NCBI GenBank assembly: GCA_905233445.1
Contig: CAJOEP010000007.1
Span: 126,525 to 190,524, forward strand
Length of the DNA: 64,000 bases
Source: an uncultured Bacteroidales bacterium
Lineage (GTDB): Bacteria > Bacteroidota > Bacteroidia > Bacteroidales > F082
Reading direction: 5' to 3'
Part shown: positions 8,249 to 17,076 of the stretch, piece after piece
How the letters are laid out: each line of letters starts with the position of its first letter
Position numbering within the stretch: the stretch's first letter is position 1
Position numbers and translations under genes: made by a program
Notes under the pieces: model-generated
The model's input: the letters and a program-made list of their open reading frames with translations, nothing else
Databases searched by the model: none
Told to the model about the DNA's origin: nothing

Positions 8249-8396
8249 GCTTCTCTACCACTCTCTTCCAAACCTCATCAAAATACTCATTAACCGTCAT
8301 CCTTCCCGGCTTACTCACTTTGCCAGTTGCAGCATACGACTGCGACGGCTCGGCCACCATTGCCACATCATTTTCAACTACCTTATAATCCTTCAT
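8235..8396 (-). CDS. Small antitoxin paired with the ParE/RelE-type toxin
   Basis: 53 residues, short enough to be missed by gene callers. It reads MKDYKVVENDVAMVAEPS at the start and ends with MTVNEYFDEVWKRVVEK, the typical C-terminal toxin-binding helix of small Bacteroidales antitoxins. A -7 element lies at 8416-8423. The stop codon falls 14 bases inside the toxin gene. No DNA-binding motif is obvious in the N-terminal part, so autoregulation is unproven. Confidence 0.75.
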   Translation of the reverse strand: MKDYKVVENDVAMVAEPSQSYAATGKVSKPGRMTVNEYFDEVWKRVVEKHEGV

Positions 8397-8415
8397 ATTA
8401 TCAAAATTTATACCG

Positions 8416-8423
8416 CAAAGATA
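8416..8423 (-). promoter_or_regulatory. -7 promoter element of the toxin-antitoxin pair
   Basis: Minus-strand TATCTTTG, 19 bases before the antitoxin ATG. Confidence 0.65.
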
Positions 8424-8458
8424 CTATTAATTTCGCCTCGTGCAGTCCGGTTCTGGGA

Positions 8459-8875
8459 TTATTTTTTCAAAATTTCATCAATCACCTCATAAATCTCCTC
8501 TTCCTTATCGTAAGGATGAATCTGGAAATACGGGTTGCCGGTAAGCATGGCGGAGAGTTGGGTCTTGGTTTTGTTGTAGAAGATATGGCACGGGATGCCG
8601 AAACGTTCGGCGTAGGCCAGCTCGTAGCCGACACCAAGCGACGGACAGGTGCACTCACCGATGAGAAGGTCGCTTTCACGAAGCCAGGAGGTGTCTTGGT
8701 TGTAAATCTTCGAATCGCGTTCAAAACCTTGCTCTTCGAGGCATAAATTGCTGCCGCCGACATGCTCCGTCAGCACGATATCGGTGCGCTGGATGTAAGT
8801 AATGATGCGGTTGTAAAGGTCGGCATCGACGCGACCGCCACGAATGGAACCGGCGAAGTAGATTTTCTTTTTCAT
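8459..8875 (-). CDS. Nucleoside 2-deoxyribosyltransferase-like / 5'-deoxynucleotide N-hydrolase (DNPH1-like)
   Basis: 138 residues. KIYFAGSIRGGRVDADLY is the substrate-binding start of the RCL/DNPH1 group of the nucleoside deoxyribosyltransferase superfamily; the catalytic Glu lies in the GVGYELAYAE helix after the DLLIGECTCPSLG segment. Such enzymes cut the glycosidic bond of deoxynucleoside monophosphates, cleaning the nucleotide pool. The frame extends six codons further upstream, but the ATG at 8875 is chosen because it falls two bases after the stop of the methyltransferase gene. Last gene of the prfB-cstA-methyltransferase operon. Confidence 0.82.
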   Translation of the reverse strand: MKKKIYFAGSIRGGRVDADLYNRIITYIQRTDIVLTEHVGGSNLCLEEQGFERDSKIYNQDTSWLRESDLLIGECTCPSLGVGYELAYAERFGIPCHIFYNKTKTQLSAMLTGNPYFQIHPYDKEEEIYEVIDEILKK

Positions 8876-8877
8876 CT

Positions 8878-10128
8878 TTATATCTTTTTGCATAAAATCA
8901 CCACCTTCTTCTCCCCTATCAATGTCGTGCTGAAAACGAAGTTTTTATCGCTTTCTTTGAGATTAAGATTCTTACGTAATTCATTGGCACTCAATGGGAA
9001 ATTACGGGTTGCGACAGATGCTTCGGTGATATCTTTTAATAATTCCTTTTTGATTTTTTTGTTGAAAGGCGCGAATCCAACGACCTCAAAAATGCGGCCT
9101 GGGAAATCGGAAATCAGGTTGTCGGAAGTGTAGAGATGGCTGTTAACGTGCAATTTTTCGATGGCGAAACGCTGCGAGATAAGTTTGAAGGCGCCGGATT
9201 TCATCAATGATGAATTCGGTTCATACAAATATTTTTTGATATTTGATGAAAATGTCGGAATTGCCGATTTTTCTTCTGATTCAACGAATTGAAAATTCGT
9301 TTCAACCTGTAGGGGCAAGGCATGCCTTGTCCCTACAGGTTGCAAATCAACACAAAAATATTTTATCTCCCCATCAAACCCCGGTTCAATCTTTATCAAA
9401 ATCTCCTTGCATTCGTTTTTCACTGAAACGATGTGGATTTCTGAAATATTTTGCAATTCATTGGTAATCAATGAGATATCCAACATCGGGGAGGCCTTGA
9501 TTAATATTTGGCGAACCGTTTTTTGAGACGGATTTTCATGCGTCTCTACACCTGTCTCCGACCAGAAACATCGTTTTAATTCGATAACATCGGGCGAACA
9601 ATCGTGCAATGAGACCATTTTGCGGTTGTAAATGTCGCGTCGAGCAGGATCAATGTAGAGGACAACGCGTGCGTTGTCCCAACGGGATATAAAACCATTT
9701 AAAAATGATTCAGAATCTTCATTTACGACCGTTATCTTTCGTCCTAAAACCGCAAAATTATGCTCTGCCAATTCGCATAATTCCTTCTGATTTTCAACGT
9801 AATACGAGGTTTTAAATTTTTCTGAAAGGAAATAAGAATCGATACCCAAACCGCCTGTCAAATCGACAAAGACATCGCCGTTTTCGACCAACGATGTCTT
9901 GTATTTTGCAGTCAACTCGGAAGAACACTGCTCTATCGAAAGATGTTTAGGGAACAGCAAATCGGGATTCGACGCCCAGGATGGCACCTTTTTCTGAAGA
10001 AGCTGTCGTGCCTCTATCTGATTGAGCACCAACGTCTTATCTACATCTTCAGGAAACTTCTGCAACGCCAGCTGGCGCACATCATCCTTCAGATGCGACT
10101 CGATGAAATCCCGCGTGGCTGTATTCAT
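8878..10128 (-). CDS. Class I SAM-dependent methyltransferase of the PG1098/THUMP-like family, carrying an in-frame palindromic insertion
   Basis: 416 residues. SAM-binding motif I is VFVDLTGGLGIDSYFLS (about residues 87-103); YVENQKEL follows as motif II and YIDPARRD near residue 158 is the catalytic-loop motif seen in the PG1098 family of Porphyromonas. A C-terminal THUMP-like domain (about residues 335-410) suggests RNA as substrate; the target is not known. The peptide PVGTRHALPLQV near residue 263 is encoded by a 38-bp palindrome at 9304-9341, an apparent selfish repeat that keeps the frame open. The ATG overlaps the cstA stop by one base (TGATG), so the gene is coupled to cstA. Confidence 0.85.
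   Translation of the reverse strand: MNTATRDFIESHLKDDVRQLALQKFPEDVDKTLVLNQIEARQLLQKKVPSWASNPDLLFPKHLSIEQCSSELTAKYKTSLVENGDVFVDLTGGLGIDSYFLSEKFKTSYYVENQKELCELAEHNFAVLGRKITVVNEDSESFLNGFISRWDNARVVLYIDPARRDIYNRKMVSLHDCSPDVIELKRCFWSETGVETHENPSQKTVRQILIKASPMLDISLITNELQNISEIHIVSVKNECKEILIKIEPGFDGEIKYFCVDLQPVGTRHALPLQVETNFQFVESEEKSAIPTFSSNIKKYLYEPNSSLMKSGAFKLISQRFAIEKLHVNSHLYTSDNLISDFPGRIFEVVGFAPFNKKIKKELLKDITEASVATRNFPLSANELRKNLNLKESDKNFVFSTTLIGEKKVVILCKKI
9304..9341. repeat. 38-bp palindrome inserted in frame in the methyltransferase gene
   Basis: Arms AACCTGTAGGG(G/A)CAAGG and their reverse complement meet at CATG, with a single mismatched base pair over 38 bp. The palindrome is translated without a stop in the methyltransferase. 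It shares CTGTAGGG/CCCTACAG ends with the GTAGAGACG-type palindromes elsewhere in the window. Confidence 0.85.
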
Positions 10129-11582
10129 CAGCTTTGCAATGCGTTATTGTGTTTCCTACGGAAATTGAAGAACAAAACCGTGAACAAAATCGTGATGCAG
10201 CCTGCGATTATCGGGGCGACGACATTAGAGAAGCCCACGCCTTCGATGTATTTCCCGGCAGGGAACTCGAAGATATACGTCATCGTGACCATCGTCATGA
10301 ACATGGCGGGGATGAGAGTCACGAAATAGTTTTTCTTGTTCTGACTGAGATAAACCGTTACAGCCCAGAGAGTTACCATTGCAAGCACCTGATTGGCCCA
10401 AGAGAAATAACGCCAAATCATGTCGAAGCCTTTCGCATCGGCGAGGCTGTAAACCAAGATGACCGTCGTTACTAAGAATATCGGAACTGCGACGATGAGA
10501 CGGTTCTTGATAGGCTTCTGGTCGTAGTTCAGGAAGTCGGCGATGATGAGTCGTGCCGAACGCAGAGCCGTATCGCCTGTAGTCACCGCCGCCGAGATGA
10601 CGCCGAGGACGGTAATCACCGCAATCACTGGGGTAAACCAAGTGTTTGCAATCACGCCCACGATGGCCGCTCCGCTCTTGCCCGTGACGTCAACGACGCT
10701 GTCGGGACCGAAGAAATATGCAGCAGCAGCGGCCCAAATCAACGCCACAACGCCTTCAGTAATCATCGCGCCATAGAAAATTGGGCGTCCCTGCCGCTCA
10801 TTCACCATGCAGCGTGCCATGAGTGGCGACTGTGTGGCATGAAAACCGCTGATGGCACCGCATGCGATGCTGATGAACATCATCGGGAAAACCGGATTAT
10901 GCGCCGCATCGGGATGACGGTTCTGTAAGCCGCTCCAAATCTCAGGAATCTCAGGCTGGTAAATGATAAACGCCACAAAAATAGCAACTGCCATGCCAAG
11001 CAGCAACATGCCGAAAATCGGATAAATCTTGCCAATAAGCTTATCGATAGGCAGCAAGGTCGCAATCATGTAATAAACCAAAATGATGACGACCCAAACG
11101 TAAGGGTTCCAGTCTGGAGTGAAGTTGTTGATTAACAATGTCACCGGGGTGTTGACGAACACCACACCCACCATAATCATCAGCAAGACCGTGAGTCCGC
11201 GCATCACCTGTTTCACACCATTGCCGAGGAACATGCCGTGAATCTCTGGCAGACTTGAGCCTTTGGTGCGCAACGAAATCATTCCCGACAGATAGTCATG
11301 AACGGCACCTGCGAAGATGCTTCCCAGCACAATCCACAGGAACGACGCAGTGCCGAACTGCGCTCCCATAATCGCCCCGATGATCGGCCCGACACCGGCG
11401 ATGTTCAAGAATTGTATCAGGAAAATACGCCATGGTTTCATCGGAACATAGTCAACGCCGTCAGCCATAGTAACGGCAGGTGTTTCACGTTTCGGGTCAG
11501 CGCCGAAGAGCTTCTCGATAATTTTTCCGTAAATGAGATAGCCGACAATCAAAACGGCCAAAGCAATGAAAAATGTTATCAT
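10128..11582 (-). CDS. cstA: Carbon starvation protein A family transporter
   Basis: 484 residues, the short Bacteroidota form of CstA, with about 13 hydrophobic segments. The family signature is clear: WRIFLIQFLNIAGVGPI followed by GAIMGAQFG, then AGAVHDYLSGMISLR, and SGFHATQSPLMARC in the middle. CstA proteins import peptides or pyruvate in other bacteria; the substrate here is not shown. The gene starts 8 bp after prfB and overlaps the methyltransferase gene, so it is in one transcription unit with them. Confidence 0.92.
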   Translation of the reverse strand: MITFFIALAVLIVGYLIYGKIIEKLFGADPKRETPAVTMADGVDYVPMKPWRIFLIQFLNIAGVGPIIGAIMGAQFGTASFLWIVLGSIFAGAVHDYLSGMISLRTKGSSLPEIHGMFLGNGVKQVMRGLTVLLMIMVGVVFVNTPVTLLINNFTPDWNPYVWVVIILVYYMIATLLPIDKLIGKIYPIFGMLLLGMAVAIFVAFIIYQPEIPEIWSGLQNRHPDAAHNPVFPMMFISIACGAISGFHATQSPLMARCMVNERQGRPIFYGAMITEGVVALIWAAAAAYFFGPDSVVDVTGKSGAAIVGVIANTWFTPVIAVITVLGVISAAVTTGDTALRSARLIIADFLNYDQKPIKNRLIVAVPIFLVTTVILVYSLADAKGFDMIWRYFSWANQVLAMVTLWAVTVYLSQNKKNYFVTLIPAMFMTMVTMTYIFEFPAGKYIEGVGFSNVVAPIIAGCITILFTVLFFNFRRKHNNALQS

Positions 11583-11590
11583 AATTATAA

Positions 11591-12701
11591 TTATTTTTGT
11601 CCGAATTCCATCAAATATGCTTTGATAAACTCATCGATTTTACCGTCCATCACGGCCTGCACGTTGCTGGTCTGGTAGTTGGTGCGATGGTCTTTCACGC
11701 GTCGGTCGTCGAACACGTAAGAGCGGATCTGCGAACCCCACTCAATCTTCTTCTTCGACGCCTCGATCTTGTTTTTCTCCTCCATGCGGTGCTGCAACTC
11801 CTTGTCGTACAGCTGCGATTTCAGCAGTCGCATAGCGTTTTCCTTGTTTTTCGGCTGGTCGCGAGTCTCGGTGTTTTCAATCAGAATCTCCTCTTCGTGA
11901 CCGTCGTAAGGGTCTTTGTATTGGTATCTTAAACGCACTCCCGATTCAACCTTGTTCACGTTCTGACCACCTGCGCCGCCACTTCTGAACGTATCCCAGG
12001 TCAATCTCGACGGGTCGATGACAATTTCGATGGTGTCGTCGATCAAAGGTGACACAAACACCGAGCTGAACGACGTCATTCGCTTGCCCTGAGCGTTGAA
12101 TGGCGACACACGCACGAGGCGGTGCACTCCGTTCTCACCTTTGAGGTAACCATAGGCGTAGTCGCCGTCGATTTCCATGGTGCACGACTTGATTCCAGCA
12201 TCATCGCCTTCAAGGATATTACTGATTCTCACCTTATAGTTATGAGCCTCGGCGTAGCGCATATACATACGCATGAGCATGTCTGCCCAGTCCTGCGACT
12301 CGGTTCCGCCCGCGCCTGCGTTGATTTTCAGCACGCAACTCATCGAGTCGGCTTCGTCGTGAAGCATGTTACGGAACTCAAGGTCTTCGACGAGTTTTAT
12401 CACATCGGCATATTGCTTATCGACTTCCTCTTCCGTCGCCTCGCCTTCCTTGGCGAAATCGTATAAAACCCCGAGGTCGTCGTTGGCTTTCGTGATGTCG
12501 TCGTAAGCCGTCACCCAGCTCTTCACGTCCTTGATCTGGCGCATGATGACCTTACCGTTTTTCGGGTCGTCCCAGAAGCCGTCGGCTTTTGTTTTCTCTT
12601 CTAATTCAGCTATTTTCGACAGTTTGGTGTCGATGTCAAAGATACCTCCTCAAGGCATCAATCCTCTTACTCAGTTCTTTTATGCTGTCTAAAGTGACCA
12701 T
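11591..12701 (-). CDS. prfB: Peptide chain release factor 2, with programmed +1 frameshift
   Basis: About 369 residues once the frameshift is included: 21 codons from the ATG at 12701, then an in-frame TGA at 12638-12636, then 348 codons from 12637. RF2 recognises UAA and UGA and releases the peptide from the ribosome. The stop-recognition tripeptide SPF (VRVSPFNAQG) and the catalytic GGQ (SGGAGGQNVNKVE) are present. A gene caller that ignores the shift starts too late, at 12544. Autoregulation: low RF2 slows termination at the early UGA and favours the shift into the coding frame. First gene of the prfB-cstA operon, with a -7 element at 12730-12737. Confidence 0.96.
12635..12650 (-). promoter_or_regulatory. 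prfB programmed +1 frameshift site
   Basis: On the minus strand: AGGAGG (an internal Shine-Dalgarno-like sequence, 12650-12645), then TAT CTT TGA C. The ribosome pauses at UGA, slips from CUU to UUU and continues with GAC. This is the canonical bacterial prfB site, retained although the genome otherwise does not use Shine-Dalgarno leaders. Confidence 0.95.
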
Positions 12702-12729
12702 ATTAATATAAGGTGTATGATTTAGGTTA

Positions 12730-12737
12730 CAAAATTA
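12730..12737 (-). promoter_or_regulatory. -7 promoter element of prfB
   Basis: Minus-strand TAATTTTG, 28 bases before the prfB ATG at 12701, supporting that early start. Confidence 0.65.
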
Positions 12738-12745
12738 CAATTTTT

Positions 12746-13774
12746 TTACAATCTGATTCCAAGAAATACAAAAACTTGATATAAGGCGTTGCCTGTTTTC
12801 AGTTTTCTGGAATTGACATTCGACCAGTTAACCTGCCCGGTAGCGCCAGCGAACCATCTTTTATTGAAATCATAAACGACAGCGAGCCTGCCTACGACAA
12901 ACAGTTCCGGAAAGTCGGATACCACAGTTTTGCCATCACCTTCCATATAGTTTCTGACAAATGTTCTGCTATTAAGCACGAGGTATGGGAGAGCTGACGC
13001 ATGTATAAGCAAGTGGCGCGACAATACAAAATTATATCCGTAGCCCACGCCGAGTCCGCATGTGACATTTCTGAGCCTGAAAAGCTCATCATACGATACT
13101 GTGTCGCCTATATTGATGGTATTCACATGAAGCTCACCGCCCGCAAGGATGCTACCGGCACTCTTTTTCTGGATAAACATCTGTGTAAAAGCCGCCGGAT
13201 ATGAGAATTTCTTATTATTGAAGGCATAGTAAAAGTTGAAGTTAAAGACGGCTTGCGAGACTTTACCTTCAGGCACCTCAAAATCAATCGGGAAATCTAT
13301 ATAGAGGGAATCATCTATTAAGATACCATCCACTCCGGGAACATCCAGCATATATTTGCCGCGAAGGCTCTCTATTCCGCTCAAGCCAAGCTCGAAGCCG
13401 AATTTTTTGCCATACATATTGAGTTTCACGTCAAAGTCTAAGTCTTTCTGACCTTTCAGCTTGTTGAAACTGATGCCGCCTGCGAGAGCAATTCCCATAT
13501 ATCCGACCTGCACATTGAGTTTCGGCTTCAGCCCTGTGGTCAGATTCGACTCAAACGTCGTACCTTCAAACTCGCCCTTGGTGCTGAATTCCTGCATAAG
13601 CGTCATGGTTCTCAACTTGAAGGTCCATTTGCACTTTGGACGCACTATATAGTTGGTGTCATAGGTTATTTTGTTGTATCGGCGACTAAAAAAATTGCCA
13701 TCAACCTCCACATCCTGTGCCATTGTCACCAAGCAGAAAAACAAAGATACTACTGTTAAAAAAAGCTTTTTCAT
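12746..13774 (-). CDS. Exported DUF4421-like protein, predicted outer-membrane barrel
   Basis: 342 residues with a signal peptide (MKKLFLTVVSLFFCLVTMAQ). The rest alternates hydrophobic and polar residues as in beta-barrels, with aromatic-ended strands such as NFNFYYAFNNKKFSYPAAFTQ and a terminal YQVFVFLGIRL. The overall pattern fits the Bacteroidota DUF4421 family, of unknown function. It starts 16 bp after the mechanosensitive-channel gene on the same strand, so both are probably one transcript and the barrel may work in envelope stress; that link is inferred. Confidence 0.75.
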   Translation of the reverse strand: MKKLFLTVVSLFFCLVTMAQDVEVDGNFFSRRYNKITYDTNYIVRPKCKWTFKLRTMTLMQEFSTKGEFEGTTFESNLTTGLKPKLNVQVGYMGIALAGGISFNKLKGQKDLDFDVKLNMYGKKFGFELGLSGIESLRGKYMLDVPGVDGILIDDSLYIDFPIDFEVPEGKVSQAVFNFNFYYAFNNKKFSYPAAFTQMFIQKKSAGSILAGGELHVNTINIGDTVSYDELFRLRNVTCGLGVGYGYNFVLSRHLLIHASALPYLVLNSRTFVRNYMEGDGKTVVSDFPELFVVGRLAVVYDFNKRWFAGATGQVNWSNVNSRKLKTGNALYQVFVFLGIRL

Positions 13775-13790
13775 CTTATAAAAAAATTAG

Positions 13791-16292
13791 TTAATCATTC
13801 GTAAACGCCTTCTCATCATCTTTGATGACGTGAACGTCGCATTGCGGGAACGGAATACTTATTCCATTGGCAGTCAATGCGTTATAAATCACTTCTTTAG
13901 CACGGTCGATATAGCCGATACGCTCGGCTGCCAGAATGTACTGTTTCACCCAAATCTCGACTGCGCTGTCGTTAAAATTGCCAAACACCACGTAGATTCC
14001 TCTCTTAGGCTCAACCACATCACGACCGTATGCGTCTTTGGTGCGCATCACCTGCATGGCTTTTTCAAGTATCTCACGAACATGTTGCACATCGGTGCCA
14101 TACGCCACCCCGACAGGAATACTCAACAGCTCGTAGGAGTTGCTCTTTGTCAGGTTGATGAAGTTCTTTGCGAACAAGTCAGCATTTAGGAACGACACCG
14201 TGGTTTCGTTGACAGTCTCCACCTGCGTGCTCTGATAGCTTATATCTGTGACAACGCCACGTATGCCGTCGCACTCAATCCAGTCGCCGATCTTCAGGCG
14301 TCCCGTCATAAGCTGGATGCTGTAGATGAAGTTGTTGATTATATCTTTCATGGCCAAACCGATACCGGCCGAGAAACCTCCAAGGATAAGACCCAGCGAA
14401 CCTGTCGGAATCTGCAACATAGAAATTACAATAATGACATAGACCATCCACACCAAAACGCTGATGATGCTGTTGCCCAGCGACAGGTTGATTTCGTTCT
14501 TTCGGATGCTTGTGCGCTTGTTTTTCCGCATAAACTGCGTATATCGGCTATACTGCCATATCACATGCAGGGCTTTGTTGAGATATCTGAAGACAAACAC
14601 TAATCCAATCAGGATTATGATGGCATTGAACGAAAGTCTGAAAGTGCTTATTCCGTTGGCATCGACGAATTGATAGAATGGATTGTCGTAAATATTATGA
14701 TATATATCCTCAAAATCGAACACGTTGAGAGCCAGATGTATGCAGAACGGCAACGACATCAGAGCCAGAGCCGGAAGAGCCACATACTTAATCAAATCGT
14801 AGAACCAAGTGGCGCCGAACAACAGAGCCTCTTTATCGGCACCGCCCACGAAGTTGATGCGTTTGCGATATTCGTCGATACGGAGTTTCATGCGTTTTTC
14901 CTTATAAAGAGTGATGAGATACCATATCGTTGTCATGGTGTGGATAGCGGCAAGCTGGAAATACCACCAAATCAATATCATCAAAGCGGCGAAGATATAA
15001 CCCGCTATCGACACAATCATAGCCACCACAGTGACTGACAGCGAAATCCATCCCATGACGCGGTCGCTCTTCTCGGCTGTCTTGCCATGACGGATACAAG
15101 CCAAAAACTGCCATGCTGAAAAGACCATCAACAATGGTGGGAAGATAAAGTTCATGAACGAGTTCGGGGCGAATATCACGCGGCAACCGATAACCACAAC
15201 GGCCGTGATGATGACAGGCAAATAAAGTCTGATGCTGTTTTTAAGCTGTTTCGCCTCAAGCCTGATAAGCAAGGCGGCGATGATAGCGGTAAGCAGCCAG
15301 ATGAAAGTGTTGAAGAGCCTGATAGCTTTTAAAACCAACTCGTCAGAGTTGAAGATTATGCCATTCAACAATAAACACAGCAACATCGAAACAAGCAGGA
15401 TGATTTGCCGTTTCTGTACTTTAGGGGTATTTGTCAGGATTTTGACATGTCGGAACAATGGAATAGCCAACAGATTGACTATCAGCCAGCTAGCCACCAG
15501 CAATCCGAGCATCATCAAGATGAAAACCACCAGGACGGAAGGCTCCCAATAATAGTCGTACAAGTCAACATTTTCGTCGTCATTCATAAAGAAAAGAGTA
15601 TATTTTTCCTTTATGTCGTTAACGGTCTTTTTCCAATATATCCGCGGATTGGCAAGAATTGTAATCCAAGGCGTCTGCCCTTCAACAAAAATCTTGTTCT
15701 GGAGCAGTTTATAATATCGGCTTGCATAGTCATACGATTCTTTAAGCTGGGAATACGTCTCATTGTAATGAATGCTGTCGTTTACAATGATGTCGCGGCT
15801 TTCGGCATATAATCTCAGAAGCTCTTTGGCAAAAAAGACACAAGTGTCACGGCTGAGTTTATCGGCAGGGTCAAGAATCGGCAGGGTCTGGTCGATGTTC
15901 TGCAGCGACTCTATAAGATGGTTGTAGCGTTCTATCTCAATGTCAAGATTGCTTACAATACGATTGTAAGGCATCCTGTTTATATTGAAATTCTCATATT
16001 CATTTTTGACTTTCTCCAAGGCGAAGCAGATATCGAGCGTGTATTCCTGCTTTTGCGAATAAAGTCGCAGCGACAACTCGTTACAATGCTTCATGATTTC
16101 GACCATCTCCTGGTGTTGCGCCTCATAATTTGCCGAAATATCCTCTTTTGTCTGCTCCATCTGCTGATAGTCACGCTGAAGCGAATATCTCAGCGTCTGC
16201 AGGCGTTGCGGAAGTGTCTGCATCTCCTCGGCGAACGCCGGTCTGACTAACATTAAAATCGCAATAAAAAAGACAATAAACCTCTTTGCCAT
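13791..16292 (-). CDS. MscS-family mechanosensitive channel with large periplasmic N-terminal domain
   Basis: 833 residues. After a signal peptide ending in AFAEE there is an ~200-residue helical periplasmic region with coiled-coil character, then about 8-10 membrane segments (residues 255-620), then the MscS core: the pore helix GLILGGFSAGIGLAMKDI, the beta-domain RLKIGDWIECDGIRGVVTDI and the C-terminal vestibule. Architecture resembles MscK/MscM-type channels that open on osmotic downshock. A -7 element TAATTTTG lies at 16313-16320, 20 bases before the ATG. Downstream is the DUF4421-like gene. Confidence 0.9.
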   Translation of the reverse strand: MAKRFIVFFIAILMLVRPAFAEEMQTLPQRLQTLRYSLQRDYQQMEQTKEDISANYEAQHQEMVEIMKHCNELSLRLYSQKQEYTLDICFALEKVKNEYENFNINRMPYNRIVSNLDIEIERYNHLIESLQNIDQTLPILDPADKLSRDTCVFFAKELLRLYAESRDIIVNDSIHYNETYSQLKESYDYASRYYKLLQNKIFVEGQTPWITILANPRIYWKKTVNDIKEKYTLFFMNDDENVDLYDYYWEPSVLVVFILMMLGLLVASWLIVNLLAIPLFRHVKILTNTPKVQKRQIILLVSMLLCLLLNGIIFNSDELVLKAIRLFNTFIWLLTAIIAALLIRLEAKQLKNSIRLYLPVIITAVVVIGCRVIFAPNSFMNFIFPPLLMVFSAWQFLACIRHGKTAEKSDRVMGWISLSVTVVAMIVSIAGYIFAALMILIWWYFQLAAIHTMTTIWYLITLYKEKRMKLRIDEYRKRINFVGGADKEALLFGATWFYDLIKYVALPALALMSLPFCIHLALNVFDFEDIYHNIYDNPFYQFVDANGISTFRLSFNAIIILIGLVFVFRYLNKALHVIWQYSRYTQFMRKNKRTSIRKNEINLSLGNSIISVLVWMVYVIIVISMLQIPTGSLGLILGGFSAGIGLAMKDIINNFIYSIQLMTGRLKIGDWIECDGIRGVVTDISYQSTQVETVNETTVSFLNADLFAKNFINLTKSNSYELLSIPVGVAYGTDVQHVREILEKAMQVMRTKDAYGRDVVEPKRGIYVVFGNFNDSAVEIWVKQYILAAERIGYIDRAKEVIYNALTANGISIPFPQCDVHVIKDDEKAFTND

Positions 16293-16353
16293 CTGCTAAA
16301 ACTTAACGATTGCAAAATTATGAAAAAATTTTTTTGATTATTAAAAAAAATCA

Positions 16354-16361
16354 TATCTTTG
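16354..16361 (+). promoter_or_regulatory. -7 promoter element of the 16384 beta-barrel gene
   Basis: TATCTTTG, 22 bases before the ATG at 16384. The divergent mscS promoter (TAATTTTG, minus strand, 16313-16320) is 33 bp away. Confidence 0.7.
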
Positions 16362-16383
16362 CACCAACTAAACTTATTTTATC

Positions 16384-17076
16384 ATGACAAAAAAATTACT
16401 TTTCACAGCTTTTTTAATGCTTTTGTTCGGATTACAGGCTGTTAATGCACAAGAAAACAGCAATTTGGATAACAAACCACTCCGTTTGTCAAATCTCCCT
16501 AATCATGCCATCTCAATTCAGTTACCGGTTTCACTGACAAAAGTGGGTATCGGTGTTAGGTTTTCTTACGACTACACCCCAAATCTGCGTTTCACTATCG
16601 ACGGCAACTATTATTTCCATTCATCAAGAAGAGCCACAAAATACACTGTTGACAGATATGACACTTTGAATACAGGTACAATTGCTTGGGGACGACGTGC
16701 CGACCTCAACTTCAACGCCAACTTCATCTTTGGAAGAGAACAATTCCACATCTATCTGATTGCCGGTTTTTACACTACAGTAGGGTATTCACAAGCTGGC
16801 AAAATAATGTCTACAGTGTATGACCTCGTCACATTAGGAGAAATCACCATAACCGAGGACGATTTCATCGAAAACACCGTATATCTTGACGATGGCAAAA
16901 AGTATTATTACAAAGACCGACTTGATAGATTCTTCACATTCGGTGGTGGTATCAACGTCGGTTTCGGTGCAGAGTACCAGATTAACCAACGCAGCAGGAT
17001 TTATTTCGAGCAGCATGCCGCAATAGGCTCGATGGTTGGCATATTTATTAAGGCAGGCTACTCTTGGTGCTTTTAA
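16384..17076 (+). CDS. Exported outer-membrane beta-barrel protein
   Basis: 230 residues. A signal peptide (cut after about VNAQ, residue 22) is followed by alternating strands, for example HAISIQLPVSLTKVGIGVRF, NLRFTIDGNYYFH, LNFNANFIFGREQFHIYLIA and a C-terminal SMVGIFIKAGYSWCF. The eight-strand type barrel pattern and size match outer-membrane beta-barrel proteins of Bacteroidota. No enzyme motif is seen. Its last 29 bp overlap the end of the convergent acid-phosphatase gene, so the two genes share an untranslated end. Confidence 0.8.
   Translation: MTKKLLFTAFLMLLFGLQAVNAQENSNLDNKPLRLSNLPNHAISIQLPVSLTKVGIGVRFSYDYTPNLRFTIDGNYYFHSSRRATKYTVDRYDTLNTGTIAWGRRADLNFNANFIFGREQFHIYLIAGFYTTVGYSQAGKIMSTVYDLVTLGEITITEDDFIENTVYLDDGKKYYYKDRLDRFFTFGGGINVGFGAEYQINQRSRIYFEQHAAIGSMVGIFIKAGYSWCF

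Noticed and set aside
5481..8396. Intact defence island
   Set aside because: An HNH nuclease, an orphan ATPase and toxin-antitoxin genes lie close together, but they have separate promoters, strands and gaps and do not form a recognisable defence operon.
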